Part shown: piece by piece, positions 1 to 9,238 of the stretch | How positions within the stretch are numbered: the first letter of the stretch is position 1 | Layout: each line of letters begins with the position of its first letter | NCBI GenBank assembly: GCA_944326355.1 | Contig: CALVDO010000001.1 | Location: 186,001 to 250,000 of the forward strand | Length of the DNA: 64,000 nt | Direction: 5' to 3' | From: an uncultured Bacteroidales bacterium | Lineage (GTDB): Bacteria; Bacteroidota; Bacteroidia; Bacteroidales; UBA932 | Notes under the pieces: generated by a model | What the model saw: the letters and a program-made list of their open reading frames with translations, nothing else | The model's database searches: none | Told to the model about the DNA's origin: nothing | Made by a program: the position numbers and the translations under genes

Positions 1-14
1 AACGATATTTGGCT

Positions 15-22
15 TATCTTTG
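15..22 (+). promoter_or_regulatory. -7 promoter element for nrdD
   Basis: TATCTTTG matches the Bacteroidetes -7 consensus TAnnTTTG and lies 55 nt before the nrdD start. The -33 partner would fall at or before the left edge of the window, so only half of the promoter can be seen. Confidence 0.55.
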
Positions 23-77
23 TCTTCACTTGAATAAGGTCCGACTCCGGATCTCCAAACTTAGAATTTTCTGAATC

Positions 78-2285
78 ATGATTAAGCACGTCATAAAGCG
101 CGACGGAAGAGTCGTGGACTTCGACAAGAGAAAGATAGTTGACGCCATTCTCAAGGCAATGGACGTAACGGAAGCCGGTGAGGACATCGTTCTCGCCGCA
201 GAGATAGCGGCGTCCATCTCCAGAATCGACGCCGACAGCATGAGCGTCGAGGACATTCAGGACAATGTGGAGATGGAGCTGATGAAGAGCCCGCGCAAGG
301 AGGTGGCCAAGAAGTACATAGCCTATAGAAACCAGAGAAATCTCGCGAGAAAGGCAAAGTCCCGCGAGATATTCAAGGAGATTATTGAGGCTCAGGCCAC
401 AGACGTGACCAGAGAGAACGCCAACATGAACGCGGACACTCCTGCCGGGATGATGATGAAGTTCGCGTCGGAGTCCACAAAGTCATTCGTGGACGAGTGC
501 CTTCTCTCGGAAGAGGTGAAGGATGCGGTGAAGAACTCCTATATACACATACACGACAAGGACTATTATCCGACGAAGAGCCTCACCTGCGTCCAGCATC
601 CTCTCGACAAGATCCTGAAGTACGGCTTTTTCGCCGGACACGGCGAGTCGAGGCCTGCCAAGAGGATAGAGACGGCCAGCATCCTCGGCTGCATCTCCAT
701 GGAGACCGTGCAGAACGAGATGCACGGAGGACAGGCCATTCCTGCATTCGACTTCTATATGGCGCCGTTCGTGAGAAAGACATTCCACGAGGAGATCGAC
801 AAGATAAGCGACATGACGGGTGTCGACTACAGCAGGCTGAAGGACATCGAGATAGACGACTACATCAGGCGCGACCTGCTCGGAATCCAGGGAGAGGAGA
901 GAGTGGTGCAGCACGCGATCAACATGACGGTGAGCAGAGTGCATCAGTCGATGGAGGCCTTTGTCCACAACATGAACTCCATACACTCACGCGGAGGAAA
1001 TCAGGTGGTGTTCAGCTCGATAAACTACGGCACCGACACTTCCGCCGAAGGAAGATGCGTAATCCGCGAGATTCTCAACACGACATACGAAGGCGTGGGC
1101 AACGGATCTACCGCCATCTTCCCCATACAGATATGGAAGAAGAAGAGAGGAGTGAGCTACCTGCCGGAGGACAAGAACTATGACCTCTACAGATTCGCAT
1201 GCAAGGTATCCGCGAGGAGATTCTTCCCGAACTTCCTCAACCTCGACGCCACCTTCAACAGACATGAGCTCTGGAGAGCGGACGACCCGGAGAGATACCA
1301 GTATGAAGTGGCCACGATGGGATGCCGCACGAGAGTGTTTGAAAACAGGTTCGGGCCGAAAACGTCAATAGGAAGAGGCAACCTCTCGTTCACTACCATC
1401 AACCTCGTGAGACTCGCGATAGAGTGCATGGGGGAAAAGGACCCGGAGGAGAAGCTCAGGATGTTCTTCCATAAGCTCGACCACGCGCTCGACATCACTG
1501 CGAAGCAGCTCTGCGAGAGATACAATTTCCAGAAGACAGCCCTCAAGAAGCAGTTTCCTCTGCTGATGGGGTCGCTCTGGATCGGCAGTGAAAACCTCAA
1601 GGATGACGACACCATCGAATCCGTGATCAATCAGGGGACGCTCGGTATCGGCTTCATCGGCCTTGCTGAGGCTCTGATCGCCCTCACCGGCAAGCATCAC
1701 GGCGAATCAGAATCCTCGCAGGAGCTCGGACTCAGGATCATCACCTACATGAGGGACAAGGCCAACGAGTATTCCGAAAAATTCCAGCACAACTTCAGCA
1801 TACTTGCGACTCCGGCTGAAGGTCTGTCAGGCAAGTTCACCAAGGCTGACAGAAAGAAGTTCGGCATCATTCCGGGGGTGACCGACAAGGAGTACTACAC
1901 CAACTCCAACCACGTGCCTGTATACTACCACTGCACGCCTAAGCACAAGGCCGAGGTGGAGGCGCCTTACCATGCGCTCACGACCGGCGGACACATCTTC
2001 TATGTCGAAATCGACGGAGACGCAACACACAATCCGGAGGCCATCATGGCCATAGTTGACCTGATGGACAGGTACAACATGGGATACGGCTCCGTAAACC
2101 ACAACAGGAACAGATGCATGGACTGCGGATTCGAAAACGCGGACGCCGACCTGGAGGAATGCCCTCGCTGCCACAGCCACCGCATAGACAAGCTCCAGAG
2201 AATCACCGGATACCTCGTGGGCACGACAGACCGCTGGAACAGCGCCAAGCTCGCCGAGCTCAAGGACCGCGTGGTACACAAGTGA
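78..2285 (+). CDS. nrdD: Anaerobic (class III) ribonucleoside-triphosphate reductase
   Basis: Reduces ribonucleoside triphosphates to deoxynucleotides without oxygen, using a glycyl radical in the cytoplasm. The 735-aa length is normal for the family. An N-terminal ATP-cone (about residues 1-95, beginning IKHVIKRDGRVVDFDKRKI) is the allosteric nucleotide site. The catalytic barrel follows. Near the C terminus, CMDCGF and CPRCHS form the zinc site, and the glycyl-radical motif RITGYLVG puts the radical at Gly711. The ATG at 78 is chosen because it opens the ATP-cone directly. The activase gene nrdG follows 55 nt downstream on the same strand, the usual two-gene operon. Identity is very secure. 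Confidence 0.97.
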   Translation: MIKHVIKRDGRVVDFDKRKIVDAILKAMDVTEAGEDIVLAAEIAASISRIDADSMSVEDIQDNVEMELMKSPRKEVAKKYIAYRNQRNLARKAKSREIFKEIIEAQATDVTRENANMNADTPAGMMMKFASESTKSFVDECLLSEEVKDAVKNSYIHIHDKDYYPTKSLTCVQHPLDKILKYGFFAGHGESRPAKRIETASILGCISMETVQNEMHGGQAIPAFDFYMAPFVRKTFHEEIDKISDMTGVDYSRLKDIEIDDYIRRDLLGIQGEERVVQHAINMTVSRVHQSMEAFVHNMNSIHSRGGNQVVFSSINYGTDTSAEGRCVIREILNTTYEGVGNGSTAIFPIQIWKKKRGVSYLPEDKNYDLYRFACKVSARRFFPNFLNLDATFNRHELWRADDPERYQYEVATMGCRTRVFENRFGPKTSIGRGNLSFTTINLVRLAIECMGEKDPEEKLRMFFHKLDHALDITAKQLCERYNFQKTALKKQFPLLMGSLWIGSENLKDDDTIESVINQGTLGIGFIGLAEALIALTGKHHGESESSQELGLRIITYMRDKANEYSEKFQHNFSILATPAEGLSGKFTKADRKKFGIIPGVTDKEYYTNSNHVPVYYHCTPKHKAEVEAPYHALTTGGHIFYVEIDGDATHNPEAIMAIVDLMDRYNMGYGSVNHNRNRCMDCGFENADADLEECPRCHSHRIDKLQRITGYLVGTTDRWNSAKLAELKDRVVHK

Positions 2286-2340
2286 AACACAGGATGGAAC
2301 CGCTCCGACATGGAAAGGTTCCTACAGGAGACCGCGGAAG

Positions 2341-2844
2341 ATGACTATCAGCGTTCTGGACATACTTGAGGAGACCATGGCCGACGGGCCCGGGCTGCGG
2401 ACATCGATATATTGCTCCGGCTGCGGGCATCACTGCCCCGGATGCCACAATCCTCAGTCATGGGACATCGGAAACGGCAGACCGATGGAAGTGGACGACA
2501 TCCTGAAGGTCATCCTCGACGATGAGTTCAGCAATGTGACTTTCACTGGCGGAGACCCGCTTTATCAGGTCGAGGCCTTCACCGAACTCGCCCGGAAGAT
2601 CAAAGAAAAGTCGGACAAGACAATCTGGTGCTACACCGGCTATACCATTGAACAGATACGCGCAGACAAAAGACTGTCCATGATCCTTCCTTATCTGGAT
2701 GTGATCGTGGACGGCCCTTTCATTCTCGCGCAGAGAGATACGGAACTTCTTTTCCGCGGCAGCGCAAATCAGAGGGTCATCTACCTGCAGGACAGGGCTG
2801 AAGACGTCATTCCGGGCACTGTGCCGACAATACCTGTGAAGTGA
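2341..2844 (+). CDS. nrdG: Anaerobic ribonucleotide reductase activating protein (radical SAM)
   Basis: Radical-SAM activase that generates the glycyl radical on NrdD using a [4Fe-4S] cluster and S-adenosylmethionine. The 167-aa length fits. The cluster motif is in YCSGCGHHCPGCHNPQSWD (the CX3CX2C cysteines are those of CGHHCPGC), followed by the TFTGGDPL segment expected for SAM binding. The ATG at 2341 is the first in frame and precedes the conserved SVLDILEETMADGPGLR-type start. Its 3' end overlaps the convergent SDR gene by 38 nt, so the last 12 or so codons are read on both strands. Confidence 0.96.
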   Translation: MTISVLDILEETMADGPGLRTSIYCSGCGHHCPGCHNPQSWDIGNGRPMEVDDILKVILDDEFSNVTFTGGDPLYQVEAFTELARKIKEKSDKTIWCYTGYTIEQIRADKRLSMILPYLDVIVDGPFILAQRDTELLFRGSANQRVIYLQDRAEDVIPGTVPTIPVK

Positions 2845-4264
2845 ACCTGTTTCTGGCCGTGACAGTCTTCCTCACGTTGCGGGCTCCGCATTCGGGACAC
2901 CACCCGCCTCCGAGCAGCACATATTCGAGAGAGGCGGAGAATCTGTGGCCGTGTTCACACTCCCATTCAAACAAGGCGCCCTTCAGTCCGACTGATTCCG
3001 CCGGTCCGAGAAATTTTCCTCCCCTGAAGGCGGCCGCTTCAGCGATTTCCTCCGCATCAAGGGAATAGATTGATTTCGTGACGTCATATCCGTGGGAGAG
3101 AGTCACCACTTCGCCGGACTGACGGGCCTTGTCGAGATTTTTCTCGAGCGGCACAGGACGCAGCTGTTCCCAGCTCCGGATGTCGCGATACTCCTGCTCC
3201 GAGCCGTAATAGGCCTCGAGCTTGTCAGGATCAGACGTTGCCCAGGACTGAGTCCCGAGTCCCTTGGCATAGGCAATAGGCCTCATGAAGAGTTTGATGA
3301 GAGCTGCCGGCACGAAGCGGGCGAGGGAGTAGAACCACGGAAGACGGGCGGCGATGCGGCTGAAATACTCATCGACAGGGACATTCGCCCTGAAGTGGAG
3401 ATACTCATCGAGACGGTCCGCATCAGTATACCACATTCCATGGAAATTGCGGGTAGCAAACCACTGAGGTTCAAAGATATTCTCTATAGAACGGATACCT
3501 ATCGGCTTCAGCATCCTCGACATGAACTCATAGTTGTCCATACGGTACTGCTCGCCGCTGCTGATATTGTAAAACCTGTTCCAGAACTCTTCCGGCACCC
3601 AATCCTCACAGACATTGGCCAGAAGTCGGCCTGAGTCTTCGATGGTCGCCCATTCGAGAACTCCCCTGATCGGGACATGGAACATGACCGGATTGATCTG
3701 AGTGAAGATTCCCGGATAGAGAATCCCTGTCTGGCGGAGCGAGACCCAATGCTCAAGACCGGAATCCGCTATCAGTTTCTCAGCCTCGCATTTGGAGACC
3801 GCATACATGTCATACGCGCTCGCATAGACAGGATCCCCCGCGCACCCCCAATGGACCGGCGGCATCCTGTCGCCGCACTGTGCAACCGAACCTATGTAGA
3901 CTACCTTGACGCTTGAATGGTCCGGCTGGGCAAGAACCGCCCTGACTATATTCTCTGCGGCGGTCACATTTACTTTTCTAGTCTGTTCCGGATAATAGTC
4001 TGCCTTGGGAGACACCATGCCTCCGACATGCAGAACGAAATCGGCTCCCGTCACGCCGGCAAGCACATCGTCATACACCGTCAGGTCTCCCCATACGATC
4101 TCGACGTCCTCATCATGGAGGTATGGCTTTAACAATTTCTCATTCTTGGCGCTGCGTCTGGCCAATATCCTTACTCTGAACCTGTCTCTTTTCTTAAGAA
4201 GCTCCTGAAAGCCGGCCCACCCCATGTTTCCTGTGGCCCCGGTCAGAAATACAGTTTTTTTCAT
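2807..4264 (-). CDS. NAD-dependent epimerase/dehydratase (extended SDR) with C-terminal zinc-ribbon-like tail
   Basis: An extended short-chain dehydrogenase. The nucleotide-binding TGATGNMG motif is at the very N terminus, and YAVSKCEAEK supplies the catalytic Tyr-x3-Lys. The substrate is unknown; a sugar nucleotide or a steroid/isoprenoid-like alcohol are the common choices. The reading frame opens at 4363, but MKKTVFLTG at 4264 is preferred because it begins the Rossmann fold and avoids overlap with the EnvC gene. From this start the protein is 485 aa. Unusual for an SDR, about 50 C-terminal residues carry a CxHxH...CPEC pattern (C436, H438/H440, C456, C459) resembling a small zinc ribbon. 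It lies 19 nt after the EnvC-like gene and is probably in its operon. Confidence 0.8.
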   Translation of the reverse strand: MKKTVFLTGATGNMGWAGFQELLKKRDRFRVRILARRSAKNEKLLKPYLHDEDVEIVWGDLTVYDDVLAGVTGADFVLHVGGMVSPKADYYPEQTRKVNVTAAENIVRAVLAQPDHSSVKVVYIGSVAQCGDRMPPVHWGCAGDPVYASAYDMYAVSKCEAEKLIADSGLEHWVSLRQTGILYPGIFTQINPVMFHVPIRGVLEWATIEDSGRLLANVCEDWVPEEFWNRFYNISSGEQYRMDNYEFMSRMLKPIGIRSIENIFEPQWFATRNFHGMWYTDADRLDEYLHFRANVPVDEYFSRIAARLPWFYSLARFVPAALIKLFMRPIAYAKGLGTQSWATSDPDKLEAYYGSEQEYRDIRSWEQLRPVPLEKNLDKARQSGEVVTLSHGYDVTKSIYSLDAEEIAEAAAFRGGKFLGPAESVGLKGALFEWECEHGHRFSASLEYVLLGGGWCPECGARNVRKTVTARNRFTSQVLSAQCPE

Positions 4265-4283
4265 ATTCTTATATCTGTTCGTC

Positions 4284-5483
4284 TCACTTTTTTCTGAGCC
4301 ACAGCTCCGGATTCTGAGGCTTTTGCCCTTGCCATATCTGAAAATGCAGCTTCGTCTCTCCATTGATGGTGTCCACGCGGCCTATCGGCTGTCCTGTCTT
4401 CACCCTGTCTCCAGCCTTAACTGACGAGCTCTGCAGCTTACAGTAGAATGAGAAATAATTGCCGTGCTGGACCAGAACGCATATATTGTAGCCGGGCATC
4501 ACGACTATCTTCTTCACGACGCCGTCAAACACCGCCCTTATCTCAGAGCCGGGAGACAGGGCAACATCTATTCCGTTGTTGAACGGGAGCTTGAGGGTTG
4601 TGAAGACCGGATGATAGCGCTGGCCGAAACCGTCGACTACAGGCCCGTCGGCAGGCCACGGAAGCCGGCCCTTGTTTCTGGAGAACTCTGAAGCGAGTTC
4701 ATAGTCAATCTCTTCTTCTTTTCCTCCCCCGCCGGACGAGGCTTTCATAGCCGCCTCCACCAGACGCTTTATCTCGCGATTGAGCGCCTCAACCTGCTTC
4801 TTCTTCTCCGCAAGCTGACGCTCATATCGCCTTCTGTCCTGCTTGAGGCGGCCCGCCATCAGCTGGGCCTTGTTCTCGTCCTTCTGGAGCGACCTGAGCT
4901 CGGAAGCCCGCTGCTCCCTGACTTTCGCCGCCTCATTCTTGAGGCTCTGAAGCCTCTCTTTTTCTGCCGTCAGCTCCGACTTGGCGGTCTCGATCTTCTC
5001 CGCCTGATCCCTGATGCCCGCCGAGATGTTTCGGAAATAGCCTATGCGGCGGAATGCCTGACCGAGATCGTCGCTCGCGAGGATATACATATACCATACT
5101 CTGGCATCACGATTCTTATAGGCGCTTCTGAGCAGACGGGCATAATGCTCCGTCAGCGTGTCAATCCGTGCCTCGAGCCTGTTGATCTGTCTCTGAGCCG
5201 AATATATGCCGTCTGAGTATCTGCGTATCTGCCTGTCGGCTTCAGCCACGAGCGACTTTCTGTTTGAGATGCGCTTCCTTATGAGAGTGAGATCCGAAAG
5301 CAGATCCCTGCTTCTGGCACTGTTCTCTGACAGCTGCCTGTCGAGAATGGCGATCTCCTTCTCAAGCGTGGCTACCCGGTCCTCGTAGGCTCTCGTGTCC
5401 TGGGCGAAGACGGGAGTGACGGCCATAGGCAGAATGCCCGCGACCGCCGCTGAAACGAAAATCATCAGTACAAGCCTGTTCAT
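4284..5483 (-). CDS. EnvC-like murein hydrolase activator (degenerate LytM/M23 domain)
   Basis: A periplasmic factor of the EnvC/NlpD type that activates cell-wall amidases during septum splitting. A signal peptide (MNRLVLMIFVSAAVAG, cleaved near FAQ-D) is followed by a long coiled coil of about 230 residues rich in Glu/Arg/Lys heptads, then a C-terminal M23 domain (about residues 285-399). The zinc ligands of active M23 peptidases are not all present: the HxxxD motif reads NNGID and the final HLH-like motif reads KLHFQIW. It is therefore predicted to be non-catalytic, as in EnvC. It sits 7 nt after the TPR gene and 19 nt before the SDR gene, implying one transcript. Confidence 0.88.
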   Translation of the reverse strand: MNRLVLMIFVSAAVAGILPMAVTPVFAQDTRAYEDRVATLEKEIAILDRQLSENSARSRDLLSDLTLIRKRISNRKSLVAEADRQIRRYSDGIYSAQRQINRLEARIDTLTEHYARLLRSAYKNRDARVWYMYILASDDLGQAFRRIGYFRNISAGIRDQAEKIETAKSELTAEKERLQSLKNEAAKVREQRASELRSLQKDENKAQLMAGRLKQDRRRYERQLAEKKKQVEALNREIKRLVEAAMKASSGGGGKEEEIDYELASEFSRNKGRLPWPADGPVVDGFGQRYHPVFTTLKLPFNNGIDVALSPGSEIRAVFDGVVKKIVVMPGYNICVLVQHGNYFSFYCKLQSSSVKAGDRVKTGQPIGRVDTINGETKLHFQIWQGQKPQNPELWLRKK

Positions 5484-5490
5484 CTGTATC

Positions 5491-7209
5491 TCACCTGTTC
5501 TTCATCTGCTCCTTCCTCACTCTGACACGCTCGTCCAGATCCGGAATCTCGCCATTGTTGCGGCTTTTCGCCTGATTCCAATAGACAAAGGCGAGATCGT
5601 ACTCGCCGAGACTGAAGAGGACCTCGGCATAGTGATCCAGAATCACCGCGCTCTCCTTGCCGCCGTACAGCATGGCGTGCTTGAAGAACGGCTTTGCCTC
5701 AAGATCCTTTCCCTGAAGATGGAGTATCCACGCGAAAGTGTCGAGATATGTGGGATTGTCGGGCTCCTTCTCGACCGTGATGCGGCTCATCGCATAAGCC
5801 TTCTTGAGGCTGCGGCCCTCCATGCTCAGGAAATATGCGTAGTTGTTGAGCACCGGAAGATGCTCCGGATTGATCTTCAATGCCTCATCATAGGCCTTGT
5901 ATGCCTTTTTCGTCTCCCCGAGCTGATGATACATGTCTCCCATCGTGGTATAGGCGTTCAGCACAGTGACGCTGTCGCCTGCACTCACGGCGAGCACGGT
6001 GTCACAGATGTCGAGCACCTTGCCGTATTCTCCGAGATTGTAGTCAGCGACACTGGCCATCTCAAGGAAAGTAGGCTCAGACGGGAATCTGCGGAACGCA
6101 GCCCTGCCCTCCGAGGAGAGCTCGTCCCATGCGCTCATGTACATCAGCAGTTCGACATAGCTTGCCGCCGCCGAAAGGCTCTCGGGATGAAAGTCCATAT
6201 TCCTTCTGAAATACATTTTGGCCGCATCCGGGCGCTCGGTCCCGTAATAATACACTCCGGCCGTCATGAGAATAGAACTGTCATTCGGATATCTGGAGAC
6301 GCAGCCGTTCACCATCGAGTCGAGCTCCGCAGAGAATGACTTCAGGAACAGCGGGTCGGAACGGCGGAACAGCGACTGCATATAGTCGGCCTTCCCGGCC
6401 GGAGTGACCGATTCTGAAGCCATGAACGTCTCCATCAGAGGGAAATACTCATCATATCTGCGGGTTACGCGATAGACTTCCGACTTGCCGAGAATCGCCG
6501 GAGCATAGTCCGGGACAAGCTCCAGAGCCTCGTCATACGACTCCAGCGCAAGAGAGTCGTTGTACATGGACATCTGATAATCTCCCAGCATGGAGAGCAC
6601 CTGAGGAGAGGAATATTCTTCATTGAACTTCTGCAGCGACCCATAGGCCTCGTCGCGCCTTCCGAGATTGAGCAGGAGGTCGAACCTCGCAAGAGCAGTC
6701 GCCTCGGTTCTACCGAACACGGTCTCTATCTGAGCGAGCACTTCGAGAGCCTTGTCCATCTCGTTCTGCGATATGTACAGGTCGATCAGCCCGTAATACA
6801 GGTCGCTCTTCTTCGGGAAGTCCTCAAGAATGTCCTCGTACATCGAGATCGCGAGATCCTTCCGGTCAGTGGCGGAATAGAGCATTGCGAGACGGTATCT
6901 GTACCAGAAATTGCCAGGATCGAGGCTCACTGCCTTCGACATCTCCCTCTCCGCCGTATCCATGTCATTGAGACAGAAGCCTGAAAGACCGAGATAGAAA
7001 TGCGCGGCGTCATTGTCCGGAGCTTCGGCGATCACGTCCCTGAGTATCTCCGAAGCCTTCCGGAAGTCCCTTTCGTCATATTTCTGGACCGCAGTGATTA
7101 TCCTGTTCTCGATGTCCCTTTCGGAGCTCTTCTCCTGCGCTACGGCGTCTACAGACAGCAGAATCGCCGACACGAGCGCGGCATATATGATTTTACTCAT
7201 CTTGTCCAA
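5491..7209 (-). CDS. Secreted or periplasmic tetratricopeptide-repeat protein
   Basis: A 572-aa protein with an N-terminal signal peptide (IIYAALVSAILLSVDAVAQ) and then TPR motifs through most of its length, for example DNDAAHFYLGLSGFCLNDMD, NFWYRYRLAMLYSATDR and HLPVLNNYAYFLSMEGRSL. TPR arrays are protein-binding scaffolds; this architecture is common among Bacteroidetes outer-membrane lipoprotein-like or periplasmic proteins. No catalytic motif is visible. It is first in a three-gene run with the EnvC-like and SDR genes, so a role in envelope or cell-wall assembly is an inference from context. An alternative start is the Met at codon 4. Confidence 0.8.
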   Translation of the reverse strand: MDKMSKIIYAALVSAILLSVDAVAQEKSSERDIENRIITAVQKYDERDFRKASEILRDVIAEAPDNDAAHFYLGLSGFCLNDMDTAEREMSKAVSLDPGNFWYRYRLAMLYSATDRKDLAISMYEDILEDFPKKSDLYYGLIDLYISQNEMDKALEVLAQIETVFGRTEATALARFDLLLNLGRRDEAYGSLQKFNEEYSSPQVLSMLGDYQMSMYNDSLALESYDEALELVPDYAPAILGKSEVYRVTRRYDEYFPLMETFMASESVTPAGKADYMQSLFRRSDPLFLKSFSAELDSMVNGCVSRYPNDSSILMTAGVYYYGTERPDAAKMYFRRNMDFHPESLSAAASYVELLMYMSAWDELSSEGRAAFRRFPSEPTFLEMASVADYNLGEYGKVLDICDTVLAVSAGDSVTVLNAYTTMGDMYHQLGETKKAYKAYDEALKINPEHLPVLNNYAYFLSMEGRSLKKAYAMSRITVEKEPDNPTYLDTFAWILHLQGKDLEAKPFFKHAMLYGGKESAVILDHYAEVLFSLGEYDLAFVYWNQAKSRNNGEIPDLDERVRVRKEQMKNR

Positions 7210-7302
7210 TTTCTTTATCCTCCGGCCTGCATTGTCCGGCCGGAACGGATGACTTGCAAAAATAGTACAAAATCTTGTATATTTAAAATAGCATAAATCT
7301 CG

Positions 7303-7310
7303 TATATTTG
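7303..7310 (+). promoter_or_regulatory. -7 promoter element for the ECF sigma operon
   Basis: TATATTTG fits TAnnTTTG exactly. A TTG at 7275-7277 lies 25 nt upstream, longer than the preferred 19-21, so the -33 assignment is weak. The resulting leader before the sigma gene would be about 100 nt. Confidence 0.45.
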
Positions 7311-7416
7311 CAGAACGCGCCTGAAAGAATTTCTGAACCGGTGCAACATTCCGTTCAGATGCCGCATCTTATCTTTCGCGGGATTATATACGAAACCTGT
7401 AAGTTGAGACTACACT

Positions 7417-7959
7417 GTGACCGTGACACCAGAGCAAGAACTGATTGGTCTGTGCATAAAAGGAGACAGGATAGCCCAGAAGGCTCTATATGACCGTCTG
7501 GCCCCCCGCATGTTCCCTTTGTGCATTCGCTATGTCGGAGAACGCGAGGTGGCCGAGGACATACTCCAGGACGGTTTCGTGACACTCTTCACCCGTCTTG
7601 ACAGCTTTAAGGGAGACGGCTCCTTTGAAGGCTGGGCGAGAAAGATCTTTGTCAACACTGCACTCATGTACCTGAGGAAAAAGGACGCGCTGAAGATGAG
7701 CGAGGAGATAGACTCCGCGAGAAATCTCAGCACGGACATGACCTCACAGATGGACGACATCGGATACAAGGAGCTGATGAGACTCATCACCACTCTCCCG
7801 GCGGGATTCAGGACGGTCTTCAACATGTATGTCGTGGAGGGCTATTCCCACAAGGAGATAGCGGAAGCTCTTGGCATATCCGAAACGACGTCCAGAACCC
7901 AGCTCAGCAGGGCGAGGACATGGCTGCAGAACAAGATACAGGAAATGGGCAGAAAGTAG
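7417..7959 (+). CDS. ECF-type RNA polymerase sigma factor (sigma-70 family)
   Basis: A 180-aa extracytoplasmic-function sigma factor. The sigma-2 region includes AEDILQDGFVTLFTRLDSFK and FEGWARKIFVNTALMYLRKK (core binding and -10 recognition). The sigma-4 helix-turn-helix is YSHKEIAEALGISETTSRTQ followed by LSRARTWLQ. The start is a GTG at 7417, with a second GTG two codons later; no ATG is available before the conserved region. The next gene begins immediately at the stop codon and has a short cytoplasmic N terminus, a TM helix and a barrel, so it may act as the cognate regulator. Target genes cannot be told from the sequence. Confidence 0.92.
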   Translation: MTVTPEQELIGLCIKGDRIAQKALYDRLAPRMFPLCIRYVGEREVAEDILQDGFVTLFTRLDSFKGDGSFEGWARKIFVNTALMYLRKKDALKMSEEIDSARNLSTDMTSQMDDIGYKELMRLITTLPAGFRTVFNMYVVEGYSHKEIAEALGISETTSRTQLSRARTWLQNKIQEMGRK

Positions 7960-9168
7960 ATGATGCTTAACGAAGACAGACAGTTCGACGACAGGATAAG
8001 GGCAATCCTGGAAGACGGCCGGGAAGAAGTGCCCGACCGTGTATGGGAGGCCGTAAGCGGACGGCTGCCGGAAAGAAGGAAGAAGCCGGCGCCGATCATT
8101 CTGCTGCGGCGCGGAGCGGCCATCGCGGCCGCTGCGGCCGCGGCCGTCTTTGCGCTGCTCCTGACATGGCCTGAAAGCGATGCCCCTGTACATGACGCAC
8201 GAGGAGACCTCTACCGCATAGCCGTACTCACTGGTCCGGCGGAGGAAGTGGACGTGGACTTCGGGCTCAAGCCGGCAGTACCGACAGCAGGACCGGCACA
8301 CGATCCCGGCAAGAGACTTCTCGCATATTCGGAAACTCCGTCGGGCTCCGGCTCTGCGAGGCACGACGACCCCGCAAGCTCAGCAATAAGACAGGAAACG
8401 GAGGAGGAAGCGGCAGTCTCTCATGAGACGACAGAGGCGCAGAGCCCGTCCGGAAAGCTCTCGGGAAGCGCCATGGCGGACCTCCCGGATGACTTCCCTG
8501 AAGACGAGGCCATTGAAAGGAGAGGAAGACGGCCGGCCGTATCAATGACCATATTCGGAAATGCGCTCGGCAACACCTCCAACTCGATGTCCGACGGCAG
8601 GATGGCACCTATGCAAAGCCCGGGAAGAATGCCGAAGGACGAAATCATCGAAGACTGCTCCAATTCCTACGGCATACCGCTATCCTTCGGAATGGGAGCC
8701 AGGATTGCATTCACGGAGCGATGGTCTATGAGCGTCGGTGTCAACTACTCCCTGCTGACAAGGTCTTTCTCCGGCACATATTACGATTCCGAAGGGACGG
8801 CGTTTTCCGATTCCGACATACGGAACAGACAAAGCTACATAGGCATCCCGGTCAATGTGTATTACAACATACTAAAAGGGAAATTCGTTGACTTCTATGC
8901 ATATCTCGGGGGAACGGTCGAAAAGTGCGTGGCCGACAGATACTCGATAGACGCCCCTGACAGAATGCTGACCTATAGGGGAGAGAGCAGGGGCGTGCAG
9001 CTGTCGGCCAACGCCGGGATCGGAGTGGAGTTCATCCTTGCCGACCAGCTCGGGCTCTATGTCGATCCGAGCATAAGATATTATTTCAAAAGCCGCCAGC
9101 CAAAGAGCATCAGGACAGAACAGCCGCTCATGCTCGGCTTCGAGGCCGGATTCAGAGTCAGATTCTGA
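7960..9168 (+). CDS. TM-anchored protein with C-terminal outer-membrane-type beta-barrel domain; putative anti-sigma partner
   Basis: A 402-aa protein directly abutting the sigma gene (TAG then ATG, no spacer; a second ATG follows at once). Residues 1-50 are charged and cytoplasmic-like, and residues 52-70 form one alanine-rich TM helix. A low-complexity Pro/Glu/Ser linker runs to about 230. The last 170 residues look like an eight-strand OmpA/OprF-type barrel (alternating aromatic strands such as WSMSVGVNYSLLTRSFSG) ending in the C-terminal Phe typical of outer-membrane proteins. Sigma-factor neighbours with an inner-membrane anchor plus barrel domain recur in Bacteroidetes. An anti-sigma role for the N terminus is inferred from position; no zinc-binding HxxxCxxC motif is seen. 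Confidence 0.7.
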   Translation: MMLNEDRQFDDRIRAILEDGREEVPDRVWEAVSGRLPERRKKPAPIILLRRGAAIAAAAAAAVFALLLTWPESDAPVHDARGDLYRIAVLTGPAEEVDVDFGLKPAVPTAGPAHDPGKRLLAYSETPSGSGSARHDDPASSAIRQETEEEAAVSHETTEAQSPSGKLSGSAMADLPDDFPEDEAIERRGRRPAVSMTIFGNALGNTSNSMSDGRMAPMQSPGRMPKDEIIEDCSNSYGIPLSFGMGARIAFTERWSMSVGVNYSLLTRSFSGTYYDSEGTAFSDSDIRNRQSYIGIPVNVYYNILKGKFVDFYAYLGGTVEKCVADRYSIDAPDRMLTYRGESRGVQLSANAGIGVEFILADQLGLYVDPSIRYYFKSRQPKSIRTEQPLMLGFEAGFRVRF

Positions 9169-9238
9169 TACAGGCGACAGCTTGGCCACGAGCAGCGAGA
9201 TTTCTTAGACGAATTTCAGCGGGACCCGAGAGATTATT

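Noticed and set aside
2807..4363. 518-codon version of the SDR gene with a longer N terminus
   Set aside because: The first 33 residues are basic, unrelated to SDRs and overlap the EnvC-like gene; MKKTVFLTG starts the Rossmann fold.
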